Below are positions 11,875 through 23,501 of a stretch of DNA of 64,000 nt, piece after piece. Origin of the DNA: Mycogone perniciosa (lineage: Eukaryota > Ascomycota > Sordariomycetes > Hypocreales > Hypocreaceae); the NCBI GenBank assembly GCA_025331125.1, contig JAOALB010000094.1, positions 1 to 64,000 of the forward strand. The letters run 5' to 3'. Below the pieces are notes generated by a model that was not told where the DNA came from, searched no databases, and saw only the letters and a list, made by a program, of their open reading frames with translations. A program made the translations under genes and the position numbers. Every line of letters starts with the position of its first letter. The stretch's first letter is position 1.

Positions 11875-13426
11875 TTACTTGACGAGCTTCTCGGTTTGCT
11901 CCTTGATGGAGTTGCCCAATGTAGCATCCACGCGCAAGAACATATCATATGTCCGGTTACGAGCGTCTTGGTGAGCACCAGCCAGGTGTCCCGCAACGTT
12001 TCCAATGAAATTTTCTTGCTGACCAGGGGTACGGCCTAGAACATCCCAAAGTCCCTTGGCCTGGACGAAGTCGTCGTCGTCAACCTCCTGGAATAGGGCA
12101 TGAACAGCAGCACCACTCCACTTTTCGTGAGTGACTGTGGGTTTGATGGGCTTGTAAGTCAGCTGCCTGTAGGAGCTGGGGTAGTTTGGGTTTGCTCCAT
12201 AGTTTCCGTTGATGGCCATGGCACCGTCACGCTGGAAGGGATTGAATGCTCTGAGAGGGCAATTGACAGGGATTTGCTGATAGTTGACGCCAAGGCGGTG
12301 GCGATGGGTATCGGGGTAGGAGAAGAGACGTGACTGAAGAACGGGGTCGATAGATGGCTCGACACCAGGGACCATATGAGAAGGAGAAAAGGCAGCCTGC
12401 TCAATCTCGGCAAAGTAGTTCTCAACGTTCTTGTTGAGAGTGAGTTTGCCGACGGGTCGGAGGGGAACCTCCTTTTGCGGCCAGACCTTGGTCAGGTCGA
12501 AGACGTTCCATTTGAACTTCTCAGCCTGCTCAGCGGTGAGGACCTGGACGTAGACAGTCCATGTTGGATAGTCACCCTTCTGGATGGCCTCGAACAGATC
12601 TTGAGTGTGCCAATCAGGATTCTCGGAGGCCATCTTGGTTGCCTCCTCATTGGTAAAGGTCTTGTTGCCTTGATCGGTCTTGAGATGGACCTGAGTGTAA
12701 ACGAACGAGCCATCAGGCTTTGTCCACTTATAGGTGTGGCCGGAGTATCCATTCATATGTCTATATGAATAGGGTGTGCCTCGGTCGGAGAAGAGGTGCA
12801 TGACCTGGTGGATGGCTTCCTGGTGGGTGGACAGATAGTCCCAGAACATTGTGGCATCCTTGAGGTTGGTCTGAGGGTTTCGCTTCTGGGTGTGGATGAA
12901 GAGAGGGAACTTGGTGGGATCACGGAGGAAGAAGATAGGGGTGTTGTTGTAAACCCAGTCCCAGTTGCCCTCCTCAGTGTAGAACTTGACGGAAAAGCCA
13001 CGGGGATCACGTGCACTATCAGCGGAACCCTTCTCACCACCAACGGTAGAGAAGCGGACTACACAGTTGGTCTTCTTACCAACAGCGTCAAACATGTTGA
13101 TAGAGGTGAGATCGGTGACATCGTGTGTGACTTCGAAGACACCATAGGCACCGGCACCTTTGGCATGGACGACACGCTCGGGGATACGCTCACCTGGATA
13201 TAGTATGTTAACAGACGGATTCCACATCAAACAAGTATGAGGAGGGAGACATACGATCGAAATGGGCGAGGGTATCGATCAGATGGAAGTCCTGGAGCAG
13301 CAGAGGTCCCATGGCACCAGGGCGCTGCCAGCCCTCAGGGTTGTCGACGGGAGCGCCATTGGAGGTGGTGTAGACTGGCTTATCGTTGTACCTAAAGGTG
13401 GATGCGGGGGTATCGTTGGCAGCCAT
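11875..13426 (-). CDS. Small-subunit heme catalase
   Basis: Breaks down hydrogen peroxide to water and oxygen. Two exons, 13255-13426 and 11875-13193, are joined across a 61-nt GT-AG intron (codon GATC|GT restores Asp-Arg), giving 496 aa, typical of small-subunit (clade 3) catalases and much shorter than the roughly 700-aa large-subunit type. Distal-side His67 lies in RVVHAKGAGAYGVFEVTHD, and the distal Asn region NWDWVYNN is intact. The proximal heme motif RLFSYPDTHRHRLGVNY (about residues 343-359) supplies the Tyr ligand. The protein ends EKLVK, so the classical SKL-type peroxisomal signal is absent and a cytosolic location is possible. No signal peptide is seen. The 5' flank contains a dense group of TACGAGTAC/TACGGAGTAC elements (13920-14040). 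Identity is secure. Confidence 0.96.
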
Positions 13427-14989
13427 TGTGACAGATGATGAGGTTTTGGTGTCGAACGGACGTGGAGGAGGAGTGGCGGAGAGCTCCCTTTATATGTGTC
13501 CTGGGGGCTGAAAGGAGGGGGGGCTTGAGTGGGTGGCGAAGGATGAACGAGGTTGAGGGCGAGGAGAGACAGAAAGGAGAAAAAACATAGATACGTGTAG
13601 GTCAATTGGGCAGGCAAGCTCAAGGATGGGGTTCCTGCCATGCACGATGACAAACTTGGCAGTTGATACGACATTCATGGTTCTTCCGCTTTGGGATGTC
13701 TTTCTCTGCCCGTCTGCTGTTACACGAATGGCGAAGTACATACTATGAGACTAGCCTAGAGAAGAGACTCTTGCGACTTTTCGAACACTATCCTCCTCCT
13801 TGCTTCAGTGACATCGGCCCTTCGACCGCACGTTCCGGCATTCGACCCCCCTTGCAATGCCGAGCAGGGGGGTGTTGGGCAAGGACCAATTAGCAGCCAC
13901 GTATTTCCATGCCGGCCGGTATGTATTACTTCGTGCTCCGTAGGGCAAACGGGGATGGAATTGCCTACTACGAGTACTTCGTACGGAGTACATAATACTG
14001 CTACTACACGGAGTAAAGGACTCCGTACGAGCAGTTTAATCCGTCTTTCCACTGTTAGACCAATGGGATTACGCGCGCCGCGTCTTATTAGTATCGGAAC
14101 GACCTCCACGCGTGGTCACCTGCTGCCATCTTCGGTGTGGCGGCGGGGCGTTTCTTCCAACCTCCGGACCTCCGGATGTTATGCCGAGTCCACTCCGCAC
14201 TATCGACTGGAACCCCCGGAGAATGGATGATGATTCCATGTTTGCAAACAACAAAAGTACCATTCGAGGCTTCTCTTCTCTGTAGTGAATGTCTACTTTG
14301 TGTATCCTCTGTCATGATTGTATCCGCCGAAGTCGGCCTCTCTCTCTCACGTGCCGTCGAGCCTCCATGAGAACATCTTTGCCTCGATGATTGGTATCCA
14401 CAAGCAGGTACCAATTCACGTTTCTGTGTTTTGCTTTCCATTTGTCTATCGCGCCATTTGAACTTTTAGAGTCTTAACTCATGAACAACACTATGTGGGT
14501 TTCCACACGATAATGACGTCTTCTCTGTATAAATAGACTCTGCCGTTTTTCGGATATAGCTTGGCTTGGACAATGCGAAAAAGACAAATGATGCGGGTTT
14601 TTCATAGCTTCCTGTGACATAAGCGACTGTGACGACGTATCTGATACTACCTGTCGGATATCCTATCCAACTCCGTCGGTCTTGGACGAGGCTGCTGTCG
14701 AGAATCATATTCAGGATACTTGCATCCTACATTAAAACGATCGCATTATTCATACTTCAACACCGCGTCAAGTGCTTCCTTCTCCCATAGACAACCCTTT
14801 CGCATTATATCAATCCCAGAGTCTCTACGACTCCATCTCCCAGGACGCCAATTCACTGTATATCCTCCTCTCAGCCCCTTTACACCGCTGTCTACCCAGA
14901 TGCAACGGATTCGTGAGGTTCTGTTATCGTCATATCGTTGTTGTACATGTTCTTATCAAAAAGTTGAAGTCGATTCCCTCTTGTAGAGC
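13427..14989. other. Spacer between catalase and ARL1
   Basis: No gene is seen. It holds the catalase promoter side (13427 onward) and the 3' flank of ARL1. A cluster of short palindromic elements lies at 13920-14040 (TACGAGTAC at 13969-13977, TACGGAGTAC at 13982-13991, then ACGGAGTA and its complement ACTCCGTAC). A CACGTG lies near 14350. The small overlapping frames are not supported. Confidence 0.55.
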
Positions 14990-15794
14990 TTAATCCTGGT
15001 TGACGGTTTGCTAGAAAAAGAGGATAAATGGTCAGCTCAACCTTCTCGCTCTCTGAATCATTATTTTTCAAGGTCTTTCTTACCACCAGCCAATCCATGC
15101 CCTCATTCACACCACTGCCGTCGACTGCCGAGCACGCCATAATGCTCCAGTTCCGGTCCCGCAGCTCACCCAGGCGCAGCGCCTCGGAGATCTCTCCTGC
15201 CCCCTTGGCGCCGGGCTGATCTTGCTTATTGGCGAATACCAGCAGCGCCGCATCCTTGAGCTCCTCTTCGTTTAGCATGGCTGACAATTCCTCCGCTGCG
15301 GTTTGTAATCGATCGATATCGGTCGAGTCGACGACGAAAATGACAGCTGCTGTGTTGGCGTAGTAGCACCGCCAGTAGGGTCGGATACTCGTTTGACCAC
15401 CGAGATCCTGAAAGAGAGTACCTGGTCAGTATACGAGGTTCATCTATCTGGGTTGCAGTGGGTCGGGGCAGTCTTACCCAGACATTGAAGTTGAGGTTCT
15501 TGTACGTGACAGACTCGACATTGAAGCCAATAGTCGGTATCGTTGTCACTACCTCACCGATCTAAACCACCAAGTTAGCAAATCAATCGCGTCCAGAAGC
15601 ATTTCGGCAGTCTTCTGACCTTCAGTCTGTAAAGCAGTGTCGTTTTGCCGGCGTTGTCCTGTGGGCTCAACATATCAGCATCCATGTTGACCAGGCTCCG
15701 ATGAGGCACAGCGCCGTACCAGACCCAAGATCAGGATTCTGATCTCCTTCTTTGCCCAGACCAGGTTGGACAACCATGACATGCCCGCACCCAT
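14990..15794 (-). CDS. arl1: ADP-ribosylation factor-like GTPase ARL1
   Basis: Small GTPase of the trans-Golgi that recruits golgins and tethering factors. Five exons, read leftwards: 15720-15794, 15620-15658, 15478-15561, 15084-15407 and 14990-15010; total 180 aa, as in ARL1 of other fungi. It begins MGAG, giving a Gly2 myristoylation site. The P-loop GLDNAGKT is at residues 24-31, switch 2 DLGGQ at 67-71, and the base-recognition NKQD at 126-129. The stretch IRPYWRCYYANTAAVIFVVD is characteristic of ARL1 rather than ARF1. The last exon codes only for QTVNQD and the stop; without it the frame would run on through an intron. It is divergent from the eL39 gene with a 1.1-kb spacer. Confidence 0.95.
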
Positions 15795-16894
15795 TTTGAC
15801 TGAACGTCGGGTTCTGTCCCGCCCTTCGATGTTCGAGGTCTTGACACCGTTAGGTCCCACTACAGTTCGCCCAACTTCGAGTCCTCACGGTCGTTCGAAA
15901 GCGAGAATGCCGAGGCGAAATACAGCAAGAAACTCAGGTTTAATATCGCCAGGACAGTCGTCCGCAAGAAGGGCTCGTGGGAAGTTGGTTTGTTGTGAAG
16001 AATGTTGTTAATGAGAAATGGTCTCCTATTCCGGGACCTCCAATGTATTCAGATGCCTCTTGGCGGGCCTTGCTGGCAGCCGTGTCCTACCGAACAGCCT
16101 CTGGTTGGCCCAAGCGCCAGACAAAATACTGGGGCTAGCTCAGTGCTTGAATCTGGTTATTGCCAGATAGGCAGCTGGATCTCCGCCACTCTCTGCCCCT
16201 TTACTTCGACTAATTCACGACAGGGTTTCCATGCGGTATGTACGAAGTATATGACTAGTACGAAGTACGACGGCGCCTCTTGCAGAAGCTGCTTTGTTCT
16301 TGCAGCATTGGCGGGCTACTAATGGTTACGAGTACGAGGATAGGAACATACTAACACGACTTGGTTTGTACGGAGTATATACGAAGTAGATGTAACCCAA
16401 CATTAGTAGTGATGGGAAATCGCCAGTCAAAATGCAAAAGGATATGCTATAGCTTTCTATTCTACGGAGTACACAGACATTTTATAGAAATTAATCAGCA
16501 GCAGAAAGCAGCAGGTTTCCTCTGACTTCGCAAAGGTGAGATACTAAACACCAGCTCATGTACTCGGTAGCAGGACAAAGCAAAGCGCTGTTCACGTGCC
16601 AACCCATGTCCGACTTATTTTGTCCACTTCATGTCGTTAACCTCATTAATAAGCTCTGTGGGGCGCAGCAGTCTAGCTGAGATTTGCCACATCTAAGACA
16701 ACCGACCCAGGGTCATTTCTGCCTCAGGAATCAAGATCTGGAGCGCCACACCACACCAGCCACAAACCCTCCATCACCCACATCACACTCCTCTAGGGCT
16801 TTACGCCCTCGGGTGGCGGGTCGCAAAATCTAGATCATTCTCAACACCACGAATTTCAGCACCATCACTCGACTCGACACGCAAAGTCAACAAG
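15795..16894. promoter_or_regulatory. Divergent spacer between ARL1 and eL39
   Basis: This 1.1-kb region should hold the promoters of both flanking genes. It has TACGAAGTAC elements (16241-16249, 16259-16268), a GTACGGAGTATATACGAAGTA pair near 16368-16388, TACGGAGTAC at 16463-16472, and a CACGTG hexamer at 16593-16598, 297 nt before the eL39 start codon. No gene is seen inside. Confidence 0.55.
16593..16598. promoter_or_regulatory. CACGTG element upstream of eL39
   Basis: Palindromic E-box-type hexamer 297 nt upstream of the eL39 start. In fungi such sites can bind Cbf1-like bHLH proteins. Similar hexamers lie within 300 nt upstream of the other two ribosomal protein genes of this window; function is inferred. 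Confidence 0.35.
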
Positions 16895-17359
16895 ATGCCG
16901 GTATGCAGCACCTCACCTGCCCTGTTCCCTCCAGGCCAGCTATGCCGTGATCAGGGCTTTTTCTCGTGCAGTTTTTGCCAGTTCCCGGGATCGTTGGCCG
17001 GCTTGGAGGGACGGAAGGGCAACTCGATGAGGTGCAACAGAAACCGCTGACCAAGAATGAATATCTAGAGCCACAAGACTTTCCGAACCAAGCAGAAGCT
17101 GGCCAAGGCCCAGAAGCAGAACCGCCCGGTTCCGCAATGGATTAGACTCCGAACCGGCAACACCATTCGGTGCGTTTTTGACCCTTTTGCGATTCCTCCT
17201 CGATTATCCCGCGAACTTCACATTTCTCGCCGAGCAGCCCCCAGCATGCCCGACATCACATTTCACTCTGGGTCCTTTTTTTGAACAATACACTGACTTG
17301 GTGAAAACAGGTACAACGCCAAGAGAAGGCACTGGAGAAAGACCCGCCTGGGCATCTAA
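16895..17359 (+). CDS. rpl39: 60S ribosomal protein eL39
   Basis: Very small basic protein lining the peptide exit tunnel of the large ribosomal subunit. Exons 16895-16900, 17069-17169 and 17311-17359 sum to 156 nt and 51 aa, exactly the family length. Exon 1 contributes only Met-Pro. Exon 2 starts SHKTFRTKQKLAKAQKQNRP, and exon 3 ends WRKTRLGI, the invariant tail. Introns are 168 and 141 nt, long for this window. The first intron was examined for a box C/D snoRNA and none was convincing. A CACGTG lies 297 nt upstream. Confidence 0.97.
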
Positions 17360-18123
17360 GCAAATTCACAACTCACCTGGCATTCTCGACCCTCTTCCAA
17401 CGATGGTACCGGCGCCCGGCTTCTTTGGCATGGCCTCGCGGTGAAGCAATGGTGGTGGATGGAGTTCAAAAACTGTACGGTGTGGGGGGGATGCGGACGC
17501 ACGGAATGGGCACGGTTGCCTGGTTTCTCGATTCTTGATATTACTGCATATCACGGTCGGTCATAAGGGAAAGGAATGAACCTATTTTGATGTCCAAATT
17601 GCCCAGGTGACTCGTGCCGAAGCCCTCTGCTCCGTGATGCTCTATAAAGTTACTAGAAGCAATGGCACTTATTCATTGTGGTCACAACCTGCACTTGGAA
17701 AAACATCTCCGTCGAGTTGATTTTGCCGTAGTAGGTGCTGGCACACGATGGAGGGACGTTTGATGTGTCATAATGAAACTGTCCACGGCCTACATACTAT
17801 AGGCATGTACCTCTAATCCTAAGCGATAAATTCACTGCAGAGTGTATTGGATCCGCTTTGATCATGAGTACTCTCGTTCTGCATCAACTCAGAAGCGCCT
17901 CTCAATCCTCCCCAATGCACTAACTAGAGTGCCGAATATCGGTCGAGTTTTTCACGCCGAGTAAAATGTTGCATGCAAAGAAATTCAAGTCAAAACCGTA
18001 ATCCTATCGTTCCAGCCCCGTCAACGCCGCCCTTGTCGCATTCAGAAGACGCTGCTAAGAAGCAACATGATCCACACCCCCAGCACAAACAAGTGCCGGG
18101 GGGTCCAAAATTAATCAGTCAAT
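17360..18123. other. Convergent spacer between eL39 and SKP1
   Basis: Contains the 3' flanks of eL39 (rightward) and SKP1 (leftward). Only short ORFs occur here and none resembles a known protein. No structured RNA is recognised. Confidence 0.55.
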
Positions 18124-18822
18124 TTAACGATCCTCAGCCCACTCGTTCTCCCTTCGGATTTGCTCCTCCTCCTCGGGAGAGAAGTCGTTGGTGATATTGA
18201 AAGTCTTTCGGATTTCTTCGGGGGACTTGCCCTTAATCATGTTGGCAACGGTCTTGCAGCCAACATCGAGCAGGGGCTTGATGTCCAGGAAGTTAGATGC
18301 CTAGAGCATAGGGGTAAGTCATACGAATGAATCTTGTTTGCGATGCGGCGAGCTTACCAGGATGATCTCAAAGAGCATTTCTTGGTCAACCTGCATGAAC
18401 TTCTGATCCCACTCCTCGATATCCGTTGTTTTCTTGCGAGCGTCGGACTCGTCATCCTGGGTCTGGGGGGGATCGTTGCGGTGATGCTCGCACCACTCGA
18501 TGACCTTTCGCAAGACGGCCTCGTTTACCTATTGGGGCATTGTTAACCACCACAGTCATGCTGTCACGATCAGGTACTGCGTACATTTGGAATCGGGATG
18601 GGGTTGTCCTGGCTGACGCTTCCGCCGCCAAGATCCTCCAGCATGTTCTTGAGAAGTACGGAGCGCTCAACGACAGTGCGGTCTAGGTTCTTGCGTCAGC
18701 ATATCATGGAGAGAGAGAGGATAGCGCAAGACACTTGGGCGTGCACACATACCAACTTCCATGGTGGCATTGTCGTTGGAGACCAGCCAGACCTTCTGTT
18801 GCGCAACCTTGGTTTCCGCCAT
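18124..18822 (-). CDS. skp1: SKP1, adaptor subunit of SCF ubiquitin ligase
   Basis: Bridges cullin-1 to F-box proteins in SCF E3 ubiquitin ligases; in Neurospora the orthologue (scon-3) is known in sulfur control. Exons, read leftwards: 18753-18822, 18585-18682, 18358-18528 and 18124-18300; total 171 aa. The N-terminal BTB/POZ-like part runs from MAETKVAQQKVWLVSND through RTVVERSVLLKNMLEDLG. The C-terminal F-box-binding part has [20 protein letters not shown], then NFLDIKPLLDVGCKTVANMI and the end block IRRENEWAEDR. All are hallmark SKP1 segments. Identity is secure. Confidence 0.96.
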
Positions 18823-20170
18823 TGTGATGATCTATACGATGAACAAAAGCCTTTATGTCAGTGAGTTGACGTGGACGACTGAAACACACGTGAAGATGGT
18901 GAGTCGCGAAGAAATGTGTGTTTGTGTCAAGACTGAGGCGAAGCGTCGAGAGTACGAAGGTATGGAGTAGGTGAGAAAGAAAGATGGAGCGCGCCGTCAA
19001 AGAGGTGGCGGCTGCGGGGAATAGTATAGTACGTACCTAGGTAACCGCCTGCTCCGGGATTGGAAGTCCGAAGATATGGTACTACTAAGGTAAGGTACCT
19101 AAGGTAGGTAGGAGGACTGCAAAGGGCAATAGGTATGCAAACTCCAAGAATATATACTCAGGATAGAGTATTGGTATTCAACCGCAGTGGTATTCAACCA
19201 GTGAGCGGTGGTCTTTTTTGCTGCGGTTTGGGGATGAGTCGGAGATTGAGAGAAGAGGAGGCAGAGGGCCGCTTTTTGAATTCGAATTCGAGACGCAAGG
19301 GCCCGCTGATGCCTTCACACAAAAAAGGTTTACCTCAGAATCTTCCAGGCAGTCACTCGGCTAGGCAGGGTCTTAGTTTGATTCTTTCTAGTTGGTTGCT
19401 GCCTTTGTTTGTCTCCGAAACAGGCGTTCCTTGTGCATTGCTCAGCCTTGTGTTCGTGCTACCAATTGTTTGACTTTGTTTGAGCGCCGAGAATCGTTAA
19501 CCTTCTTTGTCACATAGGACCGAACGCTGTCCTAAAATAGCACCGCACCGCATTGATGTGGGTTTTATTAATTAATTACTAGATACGTTGTGGGGTGGGT
19601 GGTAAAACGATTATTAGCATTAAACTCACGCTTTGATGTCATGTTGTTATGTTACGATGCTTATTGTTGTCCTTCGTACTTTGTAGTGTAGTATTACGTG
19701 TTCCATTGGCTTCTACTGAGGCGGATGAGGTCATGCCCCTTTCGCTGTCAGGCACACACCACACACACAACACGGCCTCGTGCCAGATGGTCATCAGCCT
19801 CATCTGACCACCTTTAGAACGCTACTCTACTGTACTCTACTCTACTCATACTATCTTATCAATGCCTTCTTAGTCCTTCTTAGTCTCGAATTGTCTTCAC
19901 TGAAGCTCATGGCGTTGATAGCATAGATACCTGCCTCCCAGGCCGTGTTTGGTGCTTCAGCTGGCTTCACTCTCTTTGTTACTACTGCACCACATCTCCC
20001 TTATTTTAGTACTGCCACCACACCATTCCTATACACGCCAGCCTTTTACGTGCCGCCGACCCTCCCTCGAATTCGGTTGTCCTCGCCCATGTCGTTTGTC
20101 ATTCTCGACTTCCTTTCAAGCCCCCGCTTGCTGCGTTTGCGCGACCTCCGGAACAGTCGGTCGAAATAAC
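18823..20170. other. Divergent spacer between SKP1 and SMP3
   Basis: Should hold the promoters of SKP1 (leftward) and SMP3 (rightward). It has CCTAGGTA/GGTACCTAAGGTAGG-type repeats (19029-19113), a TTAATTAATTA tract near 19567 and runs of CTCTACT (19823-19845). No gene is supported. Confidence 0.5.
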
Positions 20171-21920
20171 ATGTGGCGGCGCACATACCTGCTTCTACTT
20201 CTCATCCGGCTGTGGTTTGCTCTGTCGCCCAGCTATCTCCATCCTGATGAGAACTTCCAAGGCCCGGAGGTCATCGCAGGTATGTGTGTGCGCGTCGTGC
20301 GCTCTTGAGCCTGCCCCAAGCCTCCAGCTCTTTGTTAGTTAACGCTTATTCGTGCATAGGCCAGATCTTTAGCTACCCAGTCCGGCGGACATGGGAGTTC
20401 ACGAGCGAGAACCCGATCCGAAGTGTCTTTCCCCTCTGGCCCGTGTATGGGCTGCCTATGCTTTTGCTCCGTTGGCTATGGATCGGAAATGGACAGGATG
20501 GCGATATTCCCCCGATAAAGGTCTTTTGGGCCCTGAGGATTCTCATGTTCTTGGTCAGCTTCGTGCTTGAAGACTGGGCTCTCCACGAGAAAATCGCATC
20601 GCGGCAACACCGTCGTGTCGCCGTTCTACTTGTCGCATCATCCTATGTGACGTGGACCTATCAGACCCATACCTTTTCCAACTCCATCGAAACTCTGGTC
20701 GTGTTGTGGAGTTTGGTTCTGATCCAGCGCATCGTGGATCCTCGCGTATGTTTCGCAAACATCCTCTTCCCAGTCCGGCGTTCCTTTACTCACAGCTGCG
20801 CAGCAACAATCGTCCCTCTTGTCTTCTACGGTTCTCGGAATCATCGCCGTCTTTGGCGTTTTCACCCGTATTACTTTCCCAGCGTTCTTGTTGATACCTG
20901 GACTTCGTCTGATACCACATTTTTTGAATAAGTTTGTCTCTAATCACAATCCCTGTGTCGCTCACAGGATGCGAAGCTAACTTGTATAGACCGTTCTCTT
21001 TAGCCGCCCTGGTTTTGGCAGCCCTCACCACAACTTGCGTTGCTATCGCGCTGGATACCGCGTTCTATACACCCGGGCCCATCACTTGGACCGACTTAAT
21101 AACTAAACCTGTCATTACTCCACTAAACAACCTCAAGTATAACTCCTTAACTGAAAACCTGGCCTTACATGGCCTGCATCCTTGGTACCAGCATATTCTC
21201 GCGAACCTTCCTCTGCTCATAGGACCCGCAACTGTTCTGCTCTTTCAGCCTTACCAGTCTCTGAGGCTCTATTCGGCCATTTCGGGGATTGCCGTTCTGT
21301 CACTATTCCAACACCAAGAGGCTCGATTCCTCTTACCGACGGTTCCCCTACTCCTATCATCTGTGCAACTCCCCAGGAACCCAACAGTTTTGCGGATTTG
21401 GGCTGTGACCTGGGGTGCCTTCAACTTGTTCATGGGGGTGTTGATGGGAATGTACCACCAAGGAGGCATTGTCCCCGGCCAAGTGTTCATGAGCACCCAA
21501 CCCGATGCCACGAATGCCATCTGGTGGAAAACGTACTCACCTCCCATCTGGCTTCTTAACGGCAAAAATGAGGCCTTACATACTCAGGACGTCATGGGGC
21601 TCAAGGGTGAGGTATTACTTGAAAAGTTGATGGAACTCGCAACTTGCGATACACCCGCGGATCGACGCAATCAGGAATATCTCAAAGAGGAAAATGGAAC
21701 TTACCTAATTGCACCTGCATCGGCCACTTGGCTAGACCCCTATCTGCCAAACAAGGGCCTAGAGGGGTTGCGATTCCGAGAAGTTTGGCGTTACCAGCAG
21801 CATCTCAACCTGGATGACCTAGACTTCGGCGACGATGGCGTTTGGAATACTCTCGAGAGAGTGATTGGCCGTCGAGGTTTGGTTGCCTGGCGAGTAACCA
21901 AGAGCTGTGACGCATACTAA
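20171..21920 (+). CDS. smp3: GPI mannosyltransferase 4 (SMP3/PIG-Z)
   Basis: ER membrane glycosyltransferase (GT22 family) that adds the fourth, side-branch mannose to GPI anchor precursors from dolichol-phosphate mannose. Exons are 20171-20279, 20360-20745, 20804-20931 and 20990-21920, giving 517 aa, as in yeast Smp3. The lumenal catalytic motif HPDE is at residues 24-27, within SYLHPDENFQGPEV, just after the first hydrophobic helix. Further family blocks are the THTFSNSIETL region, VFTRITFPAFLLIPGL and FQHQEARFLLP. The third intron uses a GTTTGT donor; it is chosen because it restores NKPFSLAAL in frame. Many hydrophobic segments fit a multi-span membrane protein. Possible AATAAA poly(A) signals follow at 21949-21971. 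Confidence 0.94.
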
Positions 21921-22235
21921 TGCGACCATCATATCGCGATAATAGTAAAATAAATAAATTTGTTCAATAAAAATGTCAAACCGTGTCTCAATCGATTCGC
22001 CACCCAATTCTCGGGCGTACTTGTTCATAGCGGAACCATCGTACGGTTAGAGTACATCCACTACAATTGCATACGACAAAGATTACGATCGGGAGTATAG
22101 GAGGAGGTGCGGTGTACATCTGAAAATGGTTGTCAAATGGCCCAAGGCCTTGCTTCGAGATTCTAGACTATGCTATCTTTTACCGACAGACGCGGAAAGG
22201 ATTCTCAAGGCAAAGACGACAGCGCAAAGACCAGC
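21921..22235. other. Convergent 3' spacer between SMP3 and uL1
   Basis: Holds three AATAAA hexamers on the plus strand (21949-21954, 21953-21958, 21966-21971) within 51 nt of the SMP3 stop, likely polyadenylation signals for SMP3. The right part is the 3' flank of the uL1 gene. No gene is seen. Confidence 0.6.
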
Positions 22236-23124
22236 TTAGTACAGGCGCTTGGGAGGAGACATGGAAGCCTTGATGGTAAGGCTTCCAACGTTCTGCCAGC
22301 CCTTCTTCAGCAGAGAGACGAGGTAGTTGATGGCCAACATGATGTTGCCAACCAACGGCTCCTGCTCCATACCGACGTTTCCGACGGCGACAGCCATGCA
22401 AAGAACCTTCTTCAGCTGGAACTTGATGGTGGACTTGACCTCGTTGATCTTGCCGCTCAAGTCATCGGAGTGAGAGACAGGGGTAGGGAACTTGCCGGCT
22501 GGAAAACGAGTTAGTGTCGGGTGTTTTGTGTCGTCGGGGAATATGAAGGTGCTTACCCTTGGACAGACCAGGACCGAGGAGACGGGGAATCTGCCTGATG
22601 AGAGCCTCGGAAGCAATGAAGGCATCGTACTTGCGAGCAAGCTTCTTGATGAGCTTCTTGTTCTTGTTCAGCTTCTTCAAGTCATCAGCGGACATGGCGT
22701 CGACACCACCGTGCTTGGCACGGTCGAGATCGTGCTGGTCACCCAAAATGCTGCACCAACCCAGTTAGCCCTTCAAACTCCCAACCACGACGAGGTGTTT
22801 TTTTTTCGATTTTTGGCATACCAGATGCTCATGTTAGGGCGAGGGACGACAGGCAGCGTGATAGTGCCGGAGAAACGCTTGTCACGCTGAGGGTCATAGT
22901 TCTTGAGGCCGATCTGGAGCTCAACGGTCTCGAGGAAGTTACGCTTCTTGGTCTCGTTGGAGTACTCCAGGAGTTCTCCGACCTGCGTCCGGACATTAGC
23001 TGTACCATAGTTAGCCTGGTGAGTTCCACGATCAATTGATTGCAACATCGATCACGGCTTGCGCTGAGATGGAGCAATTCGATAAATGACATTTTTATGA
23101 CGTACCGACTGTGATCTTCGACAT
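22236..23124 (-). CDS. rpl1: 60S ribosomal protein uL1 (L10a/Rpl1)
   Basis: Forms the L1 stalk of the large ribosomal subunit, which controls release of tRNA from the E site. Exons, read leftwards: 23106-23124, 22822-22999, 22557-22750 and 22236-22498; total 217 aa, the exact family length. Sequence blocks include NVRTQVGELLEYS, RFSGTITLPVVPRPNMSICI, LIKKLARKYDAFIASEALIR, the L1 signature around IPRLLGPGLSKAGKFPTP, and the end SMSPPKRLY. Exon 1 codes for only MSKITV plus one base. It is divergent from TRM732 across 377 nt. Two CACGTG hexamers lie 166 and 178 nt upstream of its start. Confidence 0.96.
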
Positions 23125-23501
23125 TTTGGCAGTCTCCCAATAGATTCAACCGTATCTAATGGTGGTCAGGACGTCGTGTGGTTAAAGGGATTTCTTCGCC
23201 TCAAAGGTCTGGAGTTTTTGGTGATTTTGGTTCTAGGTGTGGATCGCTAATCGCAGTGGGGGGGCTAGTGCGGCAGGGCAAATTTTTCTCACGTGCACTG
23301 CCACGTGCCACTCTTGAGACTCATCGGAGTGTACCTCTCTGGGACGGAACGGCGGTCTTTGGGACTGGTTCTACTTTGAGGGAAAACAAGGTGTACGCAT
23401 TCAGGTGAAATCGCTGACTCCAGGGCCTCAGATTTCTCTCAAACTCGTTCATATTAGCATGTGTTGAGCAGAAAAGCCCGGACAACCAATTTGCGCTCAA
23501 C
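23125..23501. promoter_or_regulatory. Shared divergent promoter of uL1 and TRM732
   Basis: Only 377 nt separate the two start codons, so both promoters must overlap or abut. Two CACGTG hexamers occur close together (23290-23295 and 23302-23307), within CTCACGTGCACTGCCACGTGCCA. These are candidate bHLH sites. No TATA box is obvious. Confidence 0.5.
23290..23307. promoter_or_regulatory. Pair of CACGTG elements
   Basis: Two CACGTG palindromes with 12-nt spacing in the uL1/TRM732 divergent promoter. Binding by a Cbf1-like factor is inferred, not shown. Confidence 0.4.

Noticed and set aside
12796..13203. 135-codon plus-strand frame antisense to catalase
   Set aside because: Mirror of the catalase coding sequence; explained by codon bias.
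705..13426. Idea that alcohol oxidase, the unknown gene and catalase form a metabolic cluster
   Set aside because: Peroxide made by the oxidase could be removed by catalase, but the genes are over 8 kb apart, on different strands and separated by large spacers; no other pathway gene is present.
16901..17068. Possible snoRNA in the first intron of eL39
   Set aside because: A GATGAGG and a CTGA are present but too close together and without terminal stem; box C/D criteria are not met.
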